This document shows, piece by piece, positions 1 through 8,423 of a DNA stretch of 64,000 nucleotides. Position numbers and translations under genes: made by a program. This stretch comes from Ignavibacteria bacterium (GTDB taxonomy: Bacteria > Bacteroidota > Ignavibacteria > Kapaibacteriales > Kapaibacteriaceae): the NCBI GenBank assembly GCA_016873895.1, contig VGVV01000001.1, positions 351,286 through 415,285 of the forward strand, written 5' to 3'. The notes below the pieces were generated by a model, which searched no databases, was not told the DNA's origin, and worked only from the letters and a program-made list of their open reading frames with translations. Within the stretch, counting starts at the first letter, position 1. The number at the start of each line of letters is the position of its first letter.

Positions 1-268
1 CTTCAGCAGAGATCTGGAGCTCTGGGTTCTCAACCTCCTCGACAATCTCGCGCATGAGGTAGATTTCGATATCACCTTTTTCCATGTTTACGATGATGTC
101 GAAGTTCGACTCCAAGCCATACTTCTTGCGCACCATAGCCGAGAGCGTCTCTTCAACGATTCCCTGCAAAAGATCGCGGTCGATGCTCTTCTCACGCGCC
201 ATCTCATTGAAGGCCTCGATGATGAGCTTCTTATTGTCTACCTGTTGTTTTACTTTCCGACGTGCCAT
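1..268 (-). CDS. nusA: Transcription termination/antitermination factor NusA, N-terminal part (cut by window edge)
   Basis: The visible 89 codons encode the start of NusA, an RNA-polymerase-binding factor that modulates pausing, termination and antitermination. The protein begins MARRKVKQQVDNKKLI and contains the typical NusA N-terminal stretch with DRDLLQGIVEETLSAMVRKKYG, followed by the start of a beta strand region. The S1 and KH domains lie beyond position 1. The ATG at 268 is the only sensible start. It follows rimP by 43 bases on the same strand, which is the conserved rimP-nusA-infB order, so co-transcription with rimP is very likely. No separate promoter was seen in the 43-base gap. 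Confidence 0.93.
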   Translation of the reverse strand, partial: MARRKVKQQVDNKKLIIEAFNEMAREKSIDRDLLQGIVEETLSAMVRKKYGLESNFDIIVNMEKGDIEIYLMREIVEEVENPELQISAE

Positions 269-311
269 GTTGTTTCGTCTCCATGACGAGTAGGGGAATT
301 ATCCCCTGCCC

Positions 312-776
312 TTAGAACGTGATCAACACCTTTGCCTCTCGAACATCCTCTGCAGGAATAGTTGCAAGGGGCTTGGGCTCTTTTTTCGATTGTTTTGGCT
401 GAACGTCCAACCCTGTATCGTCTGCCCGCACAAGCGAGCCTTCAGTTACAGAGCCATCAGCGCGAACTACTCGCACCGTACGCCCAACATGTTTCGTTAA
501 CTGCCAAAGAAACTTCACTGGTGCCTCGGCACCGGGTGAAGACACATCGACCGCCCGAAGGCGGCCGGCAAATTCATCGTCTTGCAGCCGCTCGTCTATG
601 CCGCGGCTAACATCTCGGCAGTGTTCGTGGGTTATTCCATCAACGGTGTCGATGAAAACATCCAAGATCAACCGTCGCGCCTGGCCCCGCATGACAACGT
701 CGATGAGGGCAACCCCTGCATCGTTGCATGAATCAACAATAACAGACCGAATGCGCTCCGGTAAAGTCTCATTCAT
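312..776 (-). CDS. rimP: Ribosome maturation factor RimP
   Basis: RimP binds the 30S subunit during its assembly in the cytoplasm. The 154-residue product has the usual family length and two-part layout: an N-terminal alpha/beta domain with the family pattern around GVALIDVVMRGQ, LILDVFIDTVDGITHEHCRDVSRGIDERLQ and VDVSSPGAEAP, then an SH3-like C-terminal half (KHVGRTVRVVRADGSVTEG). A lysine-rich segment lies near residues 128-135. The position immediately before nusA matches the conserved transcription/translation operon. Upstream, between this gene and the dehydrogenase, lie a TAnnTTTG box and a strong hairpin (see 813-865). If that box is its promoter, the hairpin is in the leader. Confidence 0.93.
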   Translation of the reverse strand: MNETLPERIRSVIVDSCNDAGVALIDVVMRGQARRLILDVFIDTVDGITHEHCRDVSRGIDERLQDDEFAGRLRAVDVSSPGAEAPVKFLWQLTKHVGRTVRVVRADGSVTEGSLVRADDTGLDVQPKQSKKEPKPLATIPAEDVREAKVLITF

Positions 777-812
777 ACATTCCCTCTTAAAGAGGCATCG
801 TCATACGTGTGC

Positions 813-841
813 ACAAACGAAAAGTGGGCGAAATCGCCCAC
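813..841 (-). terminator. Rho-independent terminator after the acyl-CoA dehydrogenase gene
   Basis: A perfect 7-bp GC-rich stem (824-830 with 835-841, loop AAAT) is followed on the minus strand by TTTTCGTTTG. It lies 37-64 bases past the dehydrogenase stop codon and so fits a terminator of that gene. It also sits in front of rimP and downstream of a candidate promoter box at 858-865, so it could act as a leader attenuator as well. Confidence 0.75.
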
Positions 842-857
842 CCTTCGAAATCGAATG

Positions 858-865
858 CAAATATA
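858..865 (-). promoter_or_regulatory. Candidate -7 promoter element for rimP-nusA
   Basis: On the minus strand this reads TATATTTG, an exact match to the Bacteroidota TAnnTTTG -7 box. The expected start of transcription is near 851, upstream of the 824-841 hairpin and 75 bases before the rimP ATG. A -33 TTG at the ideal spacing was not found, so this is a candidate only. Confidence 0.4.
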
Positions 866-877
866 GGGAGAAACTTG

Positions 878-2044
878 TCAAGAAAACGCGTTGAGGCCTG
901 TTATGTCTTGACCCAGGATCAGGGTGTGCATCTCGTGCGTGCCCTCATATGTCTTTACTGATTCGAGATTGGCAGCATGGCGCATGATCGGATATTCGTC
1001 CAAAATGCCATTAGCGCCATGAATTTCACGCGCCATACGTGCGATTGTAAGCGCCATTTCGCAGTTATTACGCTTTGCCAACGACACCTGTTGTGGGCGT
1101 AAGCTGTTGGAATCCTTGATCTTACCTAGGCGCCAACAAAGCAGCTGGGCCTTTGTGATCTCGTTGAGCATTAATACCAGCTTCTCCTGAATCATCTGGA
1201 ATCCTGCAATTGGCTTGCCAAACGCAATTCTGCTCTTGGCATAATTCAGCGACGAATCGTAGCAGGCCATGGCAGAGCCCACAACACCCCAGGAAATGCC
1301 ATATCGAGCCTGTGTTAGGCACGAAAGTGGTCCTTTTAGACCTTCAACACCGGGCAAGATGCTATCCTCTGGAAGCTCTACATCTTGGAATACAAGCTCA
1401 GAGGTAACCGATGCGCGCAGTGAATGCTTACCCTTCATCTCCGGAGCAGTGAACCCCTTCATTCCCTTTTCTACAAGAAATCCGCGCACAACTCCGTCGA
1501 GCTTTGCCCAAACCACTGCCACGTCAGCCAGTGTACCATTCGTGATCCACATCTTGGCACCATTGAGGAGGAAGCCCCCTTCAATCTTTTTGGCATTGGT
1601 GATCATTGATGCAGGATTTGACCCTGCGTCTGGCTCTGTAAGGCCAAAGCAGCCAATAGCATCGCCAGCAGCTAGGCGAGGGAGCCATTTACGCTTTTGC
1701 TCCTCCGAACCAAAAGCATAGATCGGGTACATCACAAGCGAGCTCTGCACCGAGGCAAACGAACGAATTCCAGAATCCCCTCTCTCGAGCTCCTGCATAG
1801 CCAAGCCATAACAGGTGCTGTTAAGGCCCGCACAGCCATACTCCTGAGGCAATGTTATTCCAAAGAGGCCTATCTCGGCCATCTTCTTTACCAGATGGAT
1901 AGGGAACACACCGTCTCTGGCGCTGTGCTCAATGATCGGCAGCACTTCATTGTCTACGAAATCACGAACGGTTTGGCGAACAAGTTTCTCTTCTTCCGTA
2001 AAAAGCTCGTCAAGGTTGTAATAGTCAGGATGCTGGAAAGGCAT
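878..2044 (-). CDS. Acyl-CoA dehydrogenase, glutaryl-CoA dehydrogenase-like
   Basis: An FAD-dependent acyl-CoA dehydrogenase of 388 residues, the usual length for the cytosolic glutaryl-CoA dehydrogenase branch, which oxidises and decarboxylates glutaryl-CoA in lysine/tryptophan breakdown. Seen are the FAD-binding segment with CFGLTEPDAGSNP and KMWITNG, and the C-terminal KTYEGTHEMHTL, where Glu367 is the expected catalytic base in the position used by glutaryl-CoA dehydrogenases. The ATG at 2044 (MPFQHPDYYNLDELFTEEE) is chosen because the open frame upstream to 2323 is compositionally unlike the family and runs into the divergent kup gene. A TAnnTTTG-type box at 2095-2102 and a terminator at 813-841 make it a single-gene unit. 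The exact substrate (glutaryl- versus another acyl-CoA) is inferred from motifs. Confidence 0.88.
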   Translation of the reverse strand: MPFQHPDYYNLDELFTEEEKLVRQTVRDFVDNEVLPIIEHSARDGVFPIHLVKKMAEIGLFGITLPQEYGCAGLNSTCYGLAMQELERGDSGIRSFASVQSSLVMYPIYAFGSEEQKRKWLPRLAAGDAIGCFGLTEPDAGSNPASMITNAKKIEGGFLLNGAKMWITNGTLADVAVVWAKLDGVVRGFLVEKGMKGFTAPEMKGKHSLRASVTSELVFQDVELPEDSILPGVEGLKGPLSCLTQARYGISWGVVGSAMACYDSSLNYAKSRIAFGKPIAGFQMIQEKLVLMLNEITKAQLLCWRLGKIKDSNSLRPQQVSLAKRNNCEMALTIARMAREIHGANGILDEYPIMRHAANLESVKTYEGTHEMHTLILGQDITGLNAFS

Positions 2045-2094
2045 GATATCGGCCGTGTGAAATATGATGAATGGGATTAACACTCTAACAACAA

Positions 2095-2102
2095 CAAAAT
2101 TA
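2095..2102 (-). promoter_or_regulatory. Candidate -7 element for the acyl-CoA dehydrogenase gene
   Basis: The minus strand reads TAATTTTG, matching TAnnTTTG, about 50 bases before the ATG at 2044. It supports the shorter start choice for the dehydrogenase. Confidence 0.4.
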
Positions 2103-2124
2103 CAGAATGAGTGCCCATGGTACG

Positions 2125-2132
2125 TATGTTTG
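2125..2132 (+). promoter_or_regulatory. Candidate -7 element for kup
   Basis: TATGTTTG matches TAnnTTTG and lies 55 bases before the kup ATG, back to back with the candidate promoter of the divergent dehydrogenase. No clear -33 TTG at ideal spacing. Confidence 0.4.
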
Positions 2133-2187
2133 GTTGCTATTCGAAGATATACGTTGATAGCTGTTTCATTTTGAAGTCCTGCGCTGA

Positions 2188-4407
2188 ATGACAATCCCTG
2201 CCACGCCCACACCCGAATCTGGCTCCCATGCCCATGGTCATTCTTCCTCCCGCCTGCTAACCCTAACAATCGCCGCTGTTGGCGTTGTCTTTGGTGATAT
2301 CGGCACCAGCCCCCTATATGCACTCAAAGAATGCTTCTCTCCGCATTATGGTCTGCCACATACCGATTTCGAGATTAAGGGAATCCTGTCCCTCATCTTT
2401 TGGTCTCTTACGCTAATCATCGGCGTAAAGTACCTGGTTATCATCATGCGATTCGCCAACAATGGTGAAGGCGGCATCTTGGCACTCATGGAACTTGTTG
2501 CAAAGTTTCGCACCAAATGGATGAAGCGTGCCGTTATCGTAGCAATGGGACTTTTTGGTTCTGCCCTCCTTTATGGAGACGGTGTAATCACTCCAGCAAT
2601 CTCGGTCCTTTCTGCCATCGAGGGTATTACTGTTGCAGCCCCGTCAAACAATCTTGGCTATAAAGTTGTATCGCCAACTCCAAAGCAGCTTGCTGCCTAT
2701 GAAGCTTCGTCAGGAGTGCTCATCGATAGTGTTGACCCCGGTGGAAAGATGGCAGCTCACGAAATGTACAAGGGAATGCTCATCCAACGGGTGAACGGCA
2801 AGGCGATAGACTCTCCCAAGACACTGCAAGAACTTGTTTCATCTAACCATGGAGACGATCTAACGTTTACGGTGGTTAACCGCAGCGGCACAGAAGAAAC
2901 GATCACTATCGATACCCCAAACTCAAACCCGTTGGTTATTCCCATCACCGTGATCATTCTGTTTGGGTTATTCTTCATTCAGAAATACGGCACCGCTCGT
3001 GTTGGCAACATCTTTGGCCCATTCATGTTCGGATGGTTCAGCTTGCTTGCCATACTCGGGATTATCAGCATTGTACAAAGCCCCGATATCCTGTGGGCTA
3101 TTAATCCATACCACGCGATAGCATTTTGTGGACGCCACGGTTTTATGGCATTTGCCGTGCTTGGTAGTGTGTTTCTGGTGGTTACTGGAGGAGAAGCTCT
3201 CTATGCAGACATGGGGCATTTTGGACGCACGCCCATCATTCGGGGATGGTTCTACGTTGCATTTCCAGCACTGCTACTCCAATACTTTGGTCAAGGGGCT
3301 TTGCTGCTTCGCGAGGCTGATAGCCCGGCAACGTTGTCGAACCCCTTCTTCCATATGGTTCCATCCTGGGCGGTTCTGCCACTGGTTATCATAGCCACGT
3401 GCGCAACAGTTATTGCATCACAGGCAGTTATCTCCGGAGCATTCTCACTAACATGGCAGGCAGCGCAGCTCGGCTACATTCCCCGAATCAAGGTCTTGCA
3501 CACCTCTAGCGAGGAACAGGGTCAGATCTATCTGCCAACCGTTAACTGGTTGTTGTTCGCGATGTGCGTGCTGCTCGTTATCATGTTCTCCTCTTCCGGT
3601 GCATTGGCTGCTGCCTACGGTATCGCCGTCACATCAACCATGGTGATTACAACAATACTCGCATGGTCTGCCATGCGGAATATTCTTGGTTGGAGTCAGC
3701 TTGTTGCCACGTCTATCAGTTTGTGTTTCATTGTTCTTGATGTGGCATTCGTCTCAGCAAATGGACTGAAGTTTTTCCATGGTGGCTATGTACCGATCGT
3801 TCTGGCTGGTGCAATTTTCATTTTGATGGTTACATGGCACAAAGGAAGGCTGCTACTTGCTAGAGCAGTTCAGAAATCAGGACGCGATCTCAAGGAACTG
3901 ATCACTGAAGAAAATTCTTGGAGAGAGAAAGTTGCCGGTACAGCCATATACTTGACGCAGTCGATCGACTCGGCTCCTAGGGCGTTTCTGTCGAACATTA
4001 CCTACAACAGGGTTCGGCATGAATGCCTCATATTCCTCTCGGTAAAGATCACAGACAACGCCCGCGAACGAGGGGTAATGAGTAATGTAGATCGCATCAA
4101 GGTTGAAGAAAACAAAGAAATGAAAAACATGAATGTCTACTTCGTGAAGATTCATTACGGCTTCATGGACCAACTCGACATCATGGATGATCTTAACTAT
4201 CTACCAGATAGCGGCGTCCTGGTGGATGTTACCGATGCAGTCTTTGTGCTCGGGCACGAGAACGTCACTGTACGTGATGGTCGCGGTATGGCAAGATGGC
4301 GCAAAGAAATTTTCGTATTCCTCCACCGTAACTCGCGAACGCCTGCCTCGCACTTTGGTCTTCAACCATGGCGCGCCATGGAAATCGGCGCTCACGTTGA
4401 GATTTAG
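2188..4407 (+). CDS. kup: Kup-family potassium uptake protein with an inserted PDZ domain
   Basis: A KUP/HAK/KT potassium transporter of the inner membrane, probably a K+/H+ symporter. Family signatures are clear: GVVFGDIGTSPLYALKE (residues 31-48), LLYGDGVITPAISVLSAIEG (127-146), GTARVGNIFGP (about 268-278), then the remaining helices and a roughly 200-residue cytoplasmic tail. The protein is 739 residues, about 100 more than the usual 620-650. The excess is at residues 154-246, between helices 3 and 4, where homologues pass almost directly from EGITVAAPS to VIPITV. The extra segment has a PDZ pattern (SGVLIDSVDPGG..., then GMLIQRVNGKAIDSPKTLQELV). With a cytoplasmic N-terminus this loop faces the periplasm. 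A TAnnTTTG box lies upstream. It converges on the barrel gene at 4415. Confidence 0.93.
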   Translation: MTIPATPTPESGSHAHGHSSSRLLTLTIAAVGVVFGDIGTSPLYALKECFSPHYGLPHTDFEIKGILSLIFWSLTLIIGVKYLVIIMRFANNGEGGILALMELVAKFRTKWMKRAVIVAMGLFGSALLYGDGVITPAISVLSAIEGITVAAPSNNLGYKVVSPTPKQLAAYEASSGVLIDSVDPGGKMAAHEMYKGMLIQRVNGKAIDSPKTLQELVSSNHGDDLTFTVVNRSGTEETITIDTPNSNPLVIPITVIILFGLFFIQKYGTARVGNIFGPFMFGWFSLLAILGIISIVQSPDILWAINPYHAIAFCGRHGFMAFAVLGSVFLVVTGGEALYADMGHFGRTPIIRGWFYVAFPALLLQYFGQGALLLREADSPATLSNPFFHMVPSWAVLPLVIIATCATVIASQAVISGAFSLTWQAAQLGYIPRIKVLHTSSEEQGQIYLPTVNWLLFAMCVLLVIMFSSSGALAAAYGIAVTSTMVITTILAWSAMRNILGWSQLVATSISLCFIVLDVAFVSANGLKFFHGGYVPIVLAGAIFILMVTWHKGRLLLARAVQKSGRDLKELITEENSWREKVAGTAIYLTQSIDSAPRAFLSNITYNRVRHECLIFLSVKITDNARERGVMSNVDRIKVEENKEMKNMNVYFVKIHYGFMDQLDIMDDLNYLPDSGVLVDVTDAVFVLGHENVTVRDGRGMARWRKEIFVFLHRNSRTPASHFGLQPWRAMEIGAHVEI
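2647..2925 (+). other. PDZ-like domain insertion inside kup
   Basis: Codons 154-246 of the transporter encode a segment with no counterpart in ordinary Kup proteins. It has the order of a circularly permuted bacterial PDZ: a carboxylate-loop-like stretch SGVLIDSVDPGGKMAAHEMY, a GMLIQRVNGKAID turn-strand, a helix SPKTLQELVSS and a final strand pair. Its pattern resembles the PDZ repeats of the HtrA protein encoded at 5178-6755. Confidence 0.75.
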
Positions 4408-4414
4408 GCACGCC

Positions 4415-5158
4415 CTACATTCTGAACTGGTACGAGGTGCCAAGGCGCAAACTTCTGCCTACCAGCCAGCCGATATTCTGTTCGGAAGCCTGACTGCTTA
4501 CTCCAGCGGGGAATGCAATCGTTGACGGTTGTCGAACGTTGTAATTCAACTCAAAAAGAAATCGTCCGTTCCCCGCGGGGATCGACAACGCAAACCCAAA
4601 CTGACCACCGAATCCAAACTGTGAGTCAAACATAACAGTGGTTTGCATGGGGATGCTCCCTCGGTCTGCTTCGGGTACACGGGAATAATCTGAGACTTGC
4701 GTCATCGACGTCGTTCTGTCTGAATACACTCCAACTTGCAGTAACACACGAGTACCAATCGTATCAACCTTTAAGATCGGAAATCGAAGTGTTGCACCAA
4801 GTTCAATCGAGGTTGACTCAAGTGTCGTGACAATGCTGGGAGAACCACCAGGAACATCAACCACATGCAGTCGACCGATGATTCCACCCGATGGCTTGAT
4901 AAATTCCGTTATATAACCGCCATTCTCAATGCGATGCAGGATACTGAATGCATATTCTGCTGCTGTTTCGGATCTACGGGCATATTGAACACCTACAGCA
5001 TACCTCGCTGGCGTTCCATAAGCAGAAACATCCGTACCTGTGGATGTACTGAGAGATGTGCTCGCCATCGGACCAAAGAAATTGGGCTGAGCATAAGCTG
5101 AAAGCGTCGTTATTACGAGAGTAACAACGACGCTTGTAAACATTGCAACATGATTCAT
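4415..5158 (-). CDS. Probable outer-membrane beta-barrel protein, function unknown
   Basis: A 247-residue exported protein. It has a typical signal peptide (MNHVAMFTSVVVTLVITTLSAYA, cleavage before QPNFF) and then alternating amphipathic strands, ending in SLRLGTSYQFRM, the kind of aromatic-containing last strand seen in outer-membrane barrels. No family was recognised. The ATG at 5158 was chosen because the longer frame to 5239 overlaps htrA and hides the signal peptide. The gene starts 19 bases after the htrA stop on the same strand, so the two are probably co-transcribed. That makes a link to periplasmic protein quality control plausible but unproven. Its 3' end meets kup tail to tail with a 7-base gap. 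Confidence 0.75.
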   Translation of the reverse strand: MNHVAMFTSVVVTLVITTLSAYAQPNFFGPMASTSLSTSTGTDVSAYGTPARYAVGVQYARRSETAAEYAFSILHRIENGGYITEFIKPSGGIIGRLHVVDVPGGSPSIVTTLESTSIELGATLRFPILKVDTIGTRVLLQVGVYSDRTTSMTQVSDYSRVPEADRGSIPMQTTVMFDSQFGFGGQFGFALSIPAGNGRFLFELNYNVRQPSTIAFPAGVSSQASEQNIGWLVGRSLRLGTSYQFRM

Positions 5159-5177
5159 GCGGCTAAAATACAGCGCA

Positions 5178-6755
5178 TCAGGATTCCGGCACCTGCACGG
5201 AAATGGCTTGTTTGGACCCGTCGCCATTTTTAACAACAAACATCACACCATCCCCTGGACTCTTGGCAGCGATAATCTTCTTGAGTTGCGAGGGCGATGA
5301 GACCTCTTTGCCATCTGCTTTCAAAATCACCGTGTTCGAGCGAAGCCCTCGTTCGGCCATTCTGCCCGTGCGATCGACCTTGTTTACATACACGCCTTGG
5401 TCTACGCCGAATGAAGATTTTTGTTCTCCCGAAAGTGGCGATACAGCGAAGCCAAGATCTTTGAATGAAACGGGTTCGTTTTTATCAGGCGTGTCGCTGT
5501 CTTGATCTGCTGCATCGTTTGATGCTACATCCTGATAGTTGGGTGCTTTCAATGTTACAGTCTTGGTAATCTCGCGTCCATCGCGCCAAAGTTTCAAATT
5601 CACTTTGTCTCCAGCTCGACGCAGCACTATCTCACTCTGTAGTTCATTTGAACTCTTTACCTGCCGACCATCAACGTCAAGTATCACATCTCCCACTTCG
5701 ATGCCTGCTGCTTCAGCAGCGCCACCCTTTACAACCTTGTTTATGTTTACACCTGCAACCTTCGGCAGCCCTACAGCCTTTGCAGATGCTTCGTCTACGC
5801 TGGTGATTTCTACACCGATGTAGCCTCGTTCGATCTTGCCATCGTCGATAATATCCAACACAACACTGCGCATCATGTCTACAGGAATTGCAAAGCCATA
5901 CCCTGCGTTTACACCTGAACGTGAAGCTATAGCTGTGTTAATACCGATAAGGCTTCCGTTAAGGTTAAACAAGCCCCCTCCTGAATTGCCAGGATTAATT
6001 GCTGCATCGGTTTGGATAAAGTTTTCAATCGCATAGCGATTACGCTCGTTCGTATTCTCGTTTGTGCCAACGATACCAATGCCTCGACCAAGAGCAGAAA
6101 CAATACCAGCCGTAACGGTTGATTGTAGTCCGAGTGGACTACCAACAGCAATAACCCACTCACCAATTCGAATGTCTGAACGCTGAGCCATGTGAGCTGG
6201 TGTAAACTGCCCCTTGATCTTCAGCACTGCCAAATCCGTAAGCGGGTCGCGTCCGACCAACTGAGCCTTGTATTCTTTCTTGTCTGTTGTGATTACGGTG
6301 ATACCACCCTCTTTGGCAGATTCAACCACGTGATTATTCGTAACCACATATCCGTCTGCCGTGAGTAGAACACCAGAGCCAGCTGCATCTCGCTCAGGAG
6401 CTTGCTCAGGCTCCTCTTCCCCGTTGCCATCTGGAGAAATGAAGGGGCCAAAGCGACGGAAGAGCTCTTCCATTCCTTCCATTCCTCGCATAGATTTTTT
6501 GGCATCAATCTTGACAGAGATCGACACAACAGACTGGGTAACTGCTCCCGCAACAGTAGCGAACTGGTCGTTAAGGAGCTTTACTGCAGGTGGCGCGGCA
6601 GCCGGAGGGTTGCCAGCACCTAGGGTTACGTCGCCGGCAAACAATTGCTCCAGCGCATTAGTCGAAAACGAGGTCATCATGATGACCCCCACGACCACAC
6701 CAATTCCAATGAGGGAGATCGCCGTAAACAGAGATCGTCGTGACATGTGGTTCAA
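5178..6755 (-). CDS. Periplasmic serine protease/chaperone of the HtrA (DegP/DegQ) family
   Basis: An HtrA-type protease of 525 residues acting in the periplasm on misfolded proteins. A membrane-anchoring or signal segment is at residues 10-30. A trypsin-like domain follows, with the catalytic triad visible as His142 (VVTNNHVV), Asp174 (PLTDLAVLK) and Ser258 (INPGNSGGGLFN). Two PDZ domains lie at roughly 300-395 and 430-520; the first has GVNINKVVKGGAAEAAGIEVGDVI. An acidic, Pro/Glu-rich stretch at about 108-123 lies in the LA-loop region. The ATG at 6755 gives MNHMSRRS; the ATG at 6746 is an alternative. It follows ppx/gppA by 71 bases and precedes the barrel protein gene by 19 bases. Confidence 0.94.
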   Translation of the reverse strand: MNHMSRRSLFTAISLIGIGVVVGVIMMTSFSTNALEQLFAGDVTLGAGNPPAAAPPAVKLLNDQFATVAGAVTQSVVSISVKIDAKKSMRGMEGMEELFRRFGPFISPDGNGEEEPEQAPERDAAGSGVLLTADGYVVTNNHVVESAKEGGITVITTDKKEYKAQLVGRDPLTDLAVLKIKGQFTPAHMAQRSDIRIGEWVIAVGSPLGLQSTVTAGIVSALGRGIGIVGTNENTNERNRYAIENFIQTDAAINPGNSGGGLFNLNGSLIGINTAIASRSGVNAGYGFAIPVDMMRSVVLDIIDDGKIERGYIGVEITSVDEASAKAVGLPKVAGVNINKVVKGGAAEAAGIEVGDVILDVDGRQVKSSNELQSEIVLRRAGDKVNLKLWRDGREITKTVTLKAPNYQDVASNDAADQDSDTPDKNEPVSFKDLGFAVSPLSGEQKSSFGVDQGVYVNKVDRTGRMAERGLRSNTVILKADGKEVSSPSQLKKIIAAKSPGDGVMFVVKNGDGSKQAISVQVPES

Positions 6756-6826
6756 CTCCGAAGGAAAATGACAGGGTGAATTAGGGGAATTGACGAAAAA
6801 AATTTAGCTCTATTGCGTCGCAGAGG

Positions 6827-8383
6827 TTAGATGAGGTATAAGCGAATTGCACGACCAAAGGTTTCCTCCATAAGCTCCTTCCGGCGCTCAGCACCCCATA
6901 ACTCAATGTCCGGCACTAGGTTCGATGCTTCCAGCCCTATGGAAATCTCGTCGTCCCCTAAGCTTACAATAATGTTGCTCACCACCCTCTGCTGCCTTCT
7001 GTCCAGCCCTTCCGCTATGCGCAGCATAGATGCAAGCTGCCGCACTACAGACTCATCCTCATCTGGTAACAAGGAAAATGAGGTGTGCTTGCGTTTAGGA
7101 TGGCTCTTCCTGTGATACCGTGCAATACAGGCAATCAAATCCGTTTCGGTACTCGTAAAGCCCGGCATGGCAGAGTTCTTAATGATGTACTCGCTGTGCT
7201 TATGGTGTTGATCAGCAGAAATGTGATAACCAACGTCATGCAGCAGTGCGGCAGCCTCTAGAAGCTCCCGCTCCCGATCGCCCAAGCCATGAAGTGGGGC
7301 TAGATGGTCGAACAACGCCACGCTCAATGCCTTAACGTGTTCGGCATGTTCCATGCGGACATGATAGAGTTCACATACATGCTTTACACTCTGGTATCGC
7401 AGCGGTGTAAGGTGGTGTCGAAGGTCCATCTCGCGCTGCTGATAGACAGCATCAAACACAATACCCTCTCGCAGAGCATATCCTGAAACTGTAAGCTCCT
7501 GAATTCCGAAACCAAGGATGGCCTGTTCGAGAATAAGTGCGCCCGCTACAATAACATCTGCGCGCTTGGGGTCCATACCGGGAATGTCGAGTCTGTCTTT
7601 TACAGATCGGGCGTTCACAATTCGATCGATAACTACCAACACATCGTGTCGAGACATTGTGTACCCGTTGTAACTCTCGGGTATACGTTGCTTCATCGCT
7701 GCTACCATCGACGCAATTGCAGTAATGGTACCCGAACACCCTATAGCGCGCTTGAAACCATGCTGGAGGTGCCACTGGAACACTGTGGCCCATTCCCCAC
7801 GAATCAACTGCCTACAAGCATTGATCTGATCATGGGTAACACACGTTGTAGTGAAGAATCGCTTCGTCAAACGTAGGTGGCCAATCTTTGATGAATCAAT
7901 AGACAATGGTTCACCACGTTCGCCGATTACGGTTTCTGTAGAGCCCCCTCCAATATCAATCACAAAGACACGATCGTTGCGACCTGGCAGACCATGGGTT
8001 ACACCCACATAGATTAACCTGCCTTCTTCAACACCTGGAATTACGTCTATGTGTATTCCCGTTAGATCATAGACACGACGAACAAACTCGTCTTTATTCA
8101 AAGCCTCGCGAACGGCACTTGTTGCAATCGCCCGAATAGATGCATGATGGCTGCGCGCTTCAACGGCAAACCGTGAGAGTGCCTGCAAACCCCGATCCAT
8201 CGCATCATCGGATAGACACTTCATATCGGTTGCGGAAGAACCAAGCCGCACCATGTCTTTATCGCGTGCATGAATCTGCATGATTCCATGCTCGCTTACG
8301 CTCGCTATCACCATGTGGAACGAGTTTGTTCCAATATCGATAGCAGCAATGCGCTGATGTATATGCTGTGTGCTTGTTGCCAT
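6827..8383 (-). CDS. Ppx/GppA-type exopolyphosphatase / guanosine pentaphosphatase
   Basis: A phosphatase of the ASKHA fold that hydrolyses inorganic polyphosphate or pppGpp, linking it to the stringent response. The N-terminal half has the phosphate-1 motif IAAIDIGTNSFHMVIA, the pattern VFVIDIGGGSTE for the second nucleotide motif, and GCSGTITAIASM. The C-terminal part carries an HD-type motif (ALLHDVGYHISADQHHKHSEYI), as in longer Ppx proteins. At 518 residues it matches the long two-part form. Whether polyphosphate or pppGpp is the main substrate cannot be decided from sequence. A TAnnTTTG box lies just upstream (8395-8402), leaving a leader of only a few bases. Confidence 0.9.
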   Translation of the reverse strand: MATSTQHIHQRIAAIDIGTNSFHMVIASVSEHGIMQIHARDKDMVRLGSSATDMKCLSDDAMDRGLQALSRFAVEARSHHASIRAIATSAVREALNKDEFVRRVYDLTGIHIDVIPGVEEGRLIYVGVTHGLPGRNDRVFVIDIGGGSTETVIGERGEPLSIDSSKIGHLRLTKRFFTTTCVTHDQINACRQLIRGEWATVFQWHLQHGFKRAIGCSGTITAIASMVAAMKQRIPESYNGYTMSRHDVLVVIDRIVNARSVKDRLDIPGMDPKRADVIVAGALILEQAILGFGIQELTVSGYALREGIVFDAVYQQREMDLRHHLTPLRYQSVKHVCELYHVRMEHAEHVKALSVALFDHLAPLHGLGDRERELLEAAALLHDVGYHISADQHHKHSEYIIKNSAMPGFTSTETDLIACIARYHRKSHPKRKHTSFSLLPDEDESVVRQLASMLRIAEGLDRRQQRVVSNIIVSLGDDEISIGLEASNLVPDIELWGAERRKELMEETFGRAIRLYLI

Positions 8384-8394
8384 TCTATGCCCAT

Positions 8395-8402
8395 CAAAGA
8401 TA
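8395..8402 (-). promoter_or_regulatory. Candidate -7 element for ppx/gppA
   Basis: The minus strand reads TATCTTTG, an exact TAnnTTTG match, 11 bases before the ATG at 8383. Transcription would begin about five bases ahead of the start codon, giving a nearly leaderless message. Confidence 0.45.
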
Positions 8403-8423
8403 CCATGTGTATCTTACTGTCAG

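Noticed and set aside
2045..2323. Open frame extending the acyl-CoA dehydrogenase upstream by 93 residues
   Set aside because: It covers the divergent kup start, has composition unlike the family, and the ATG at 2044 gives a standard N-terminus.
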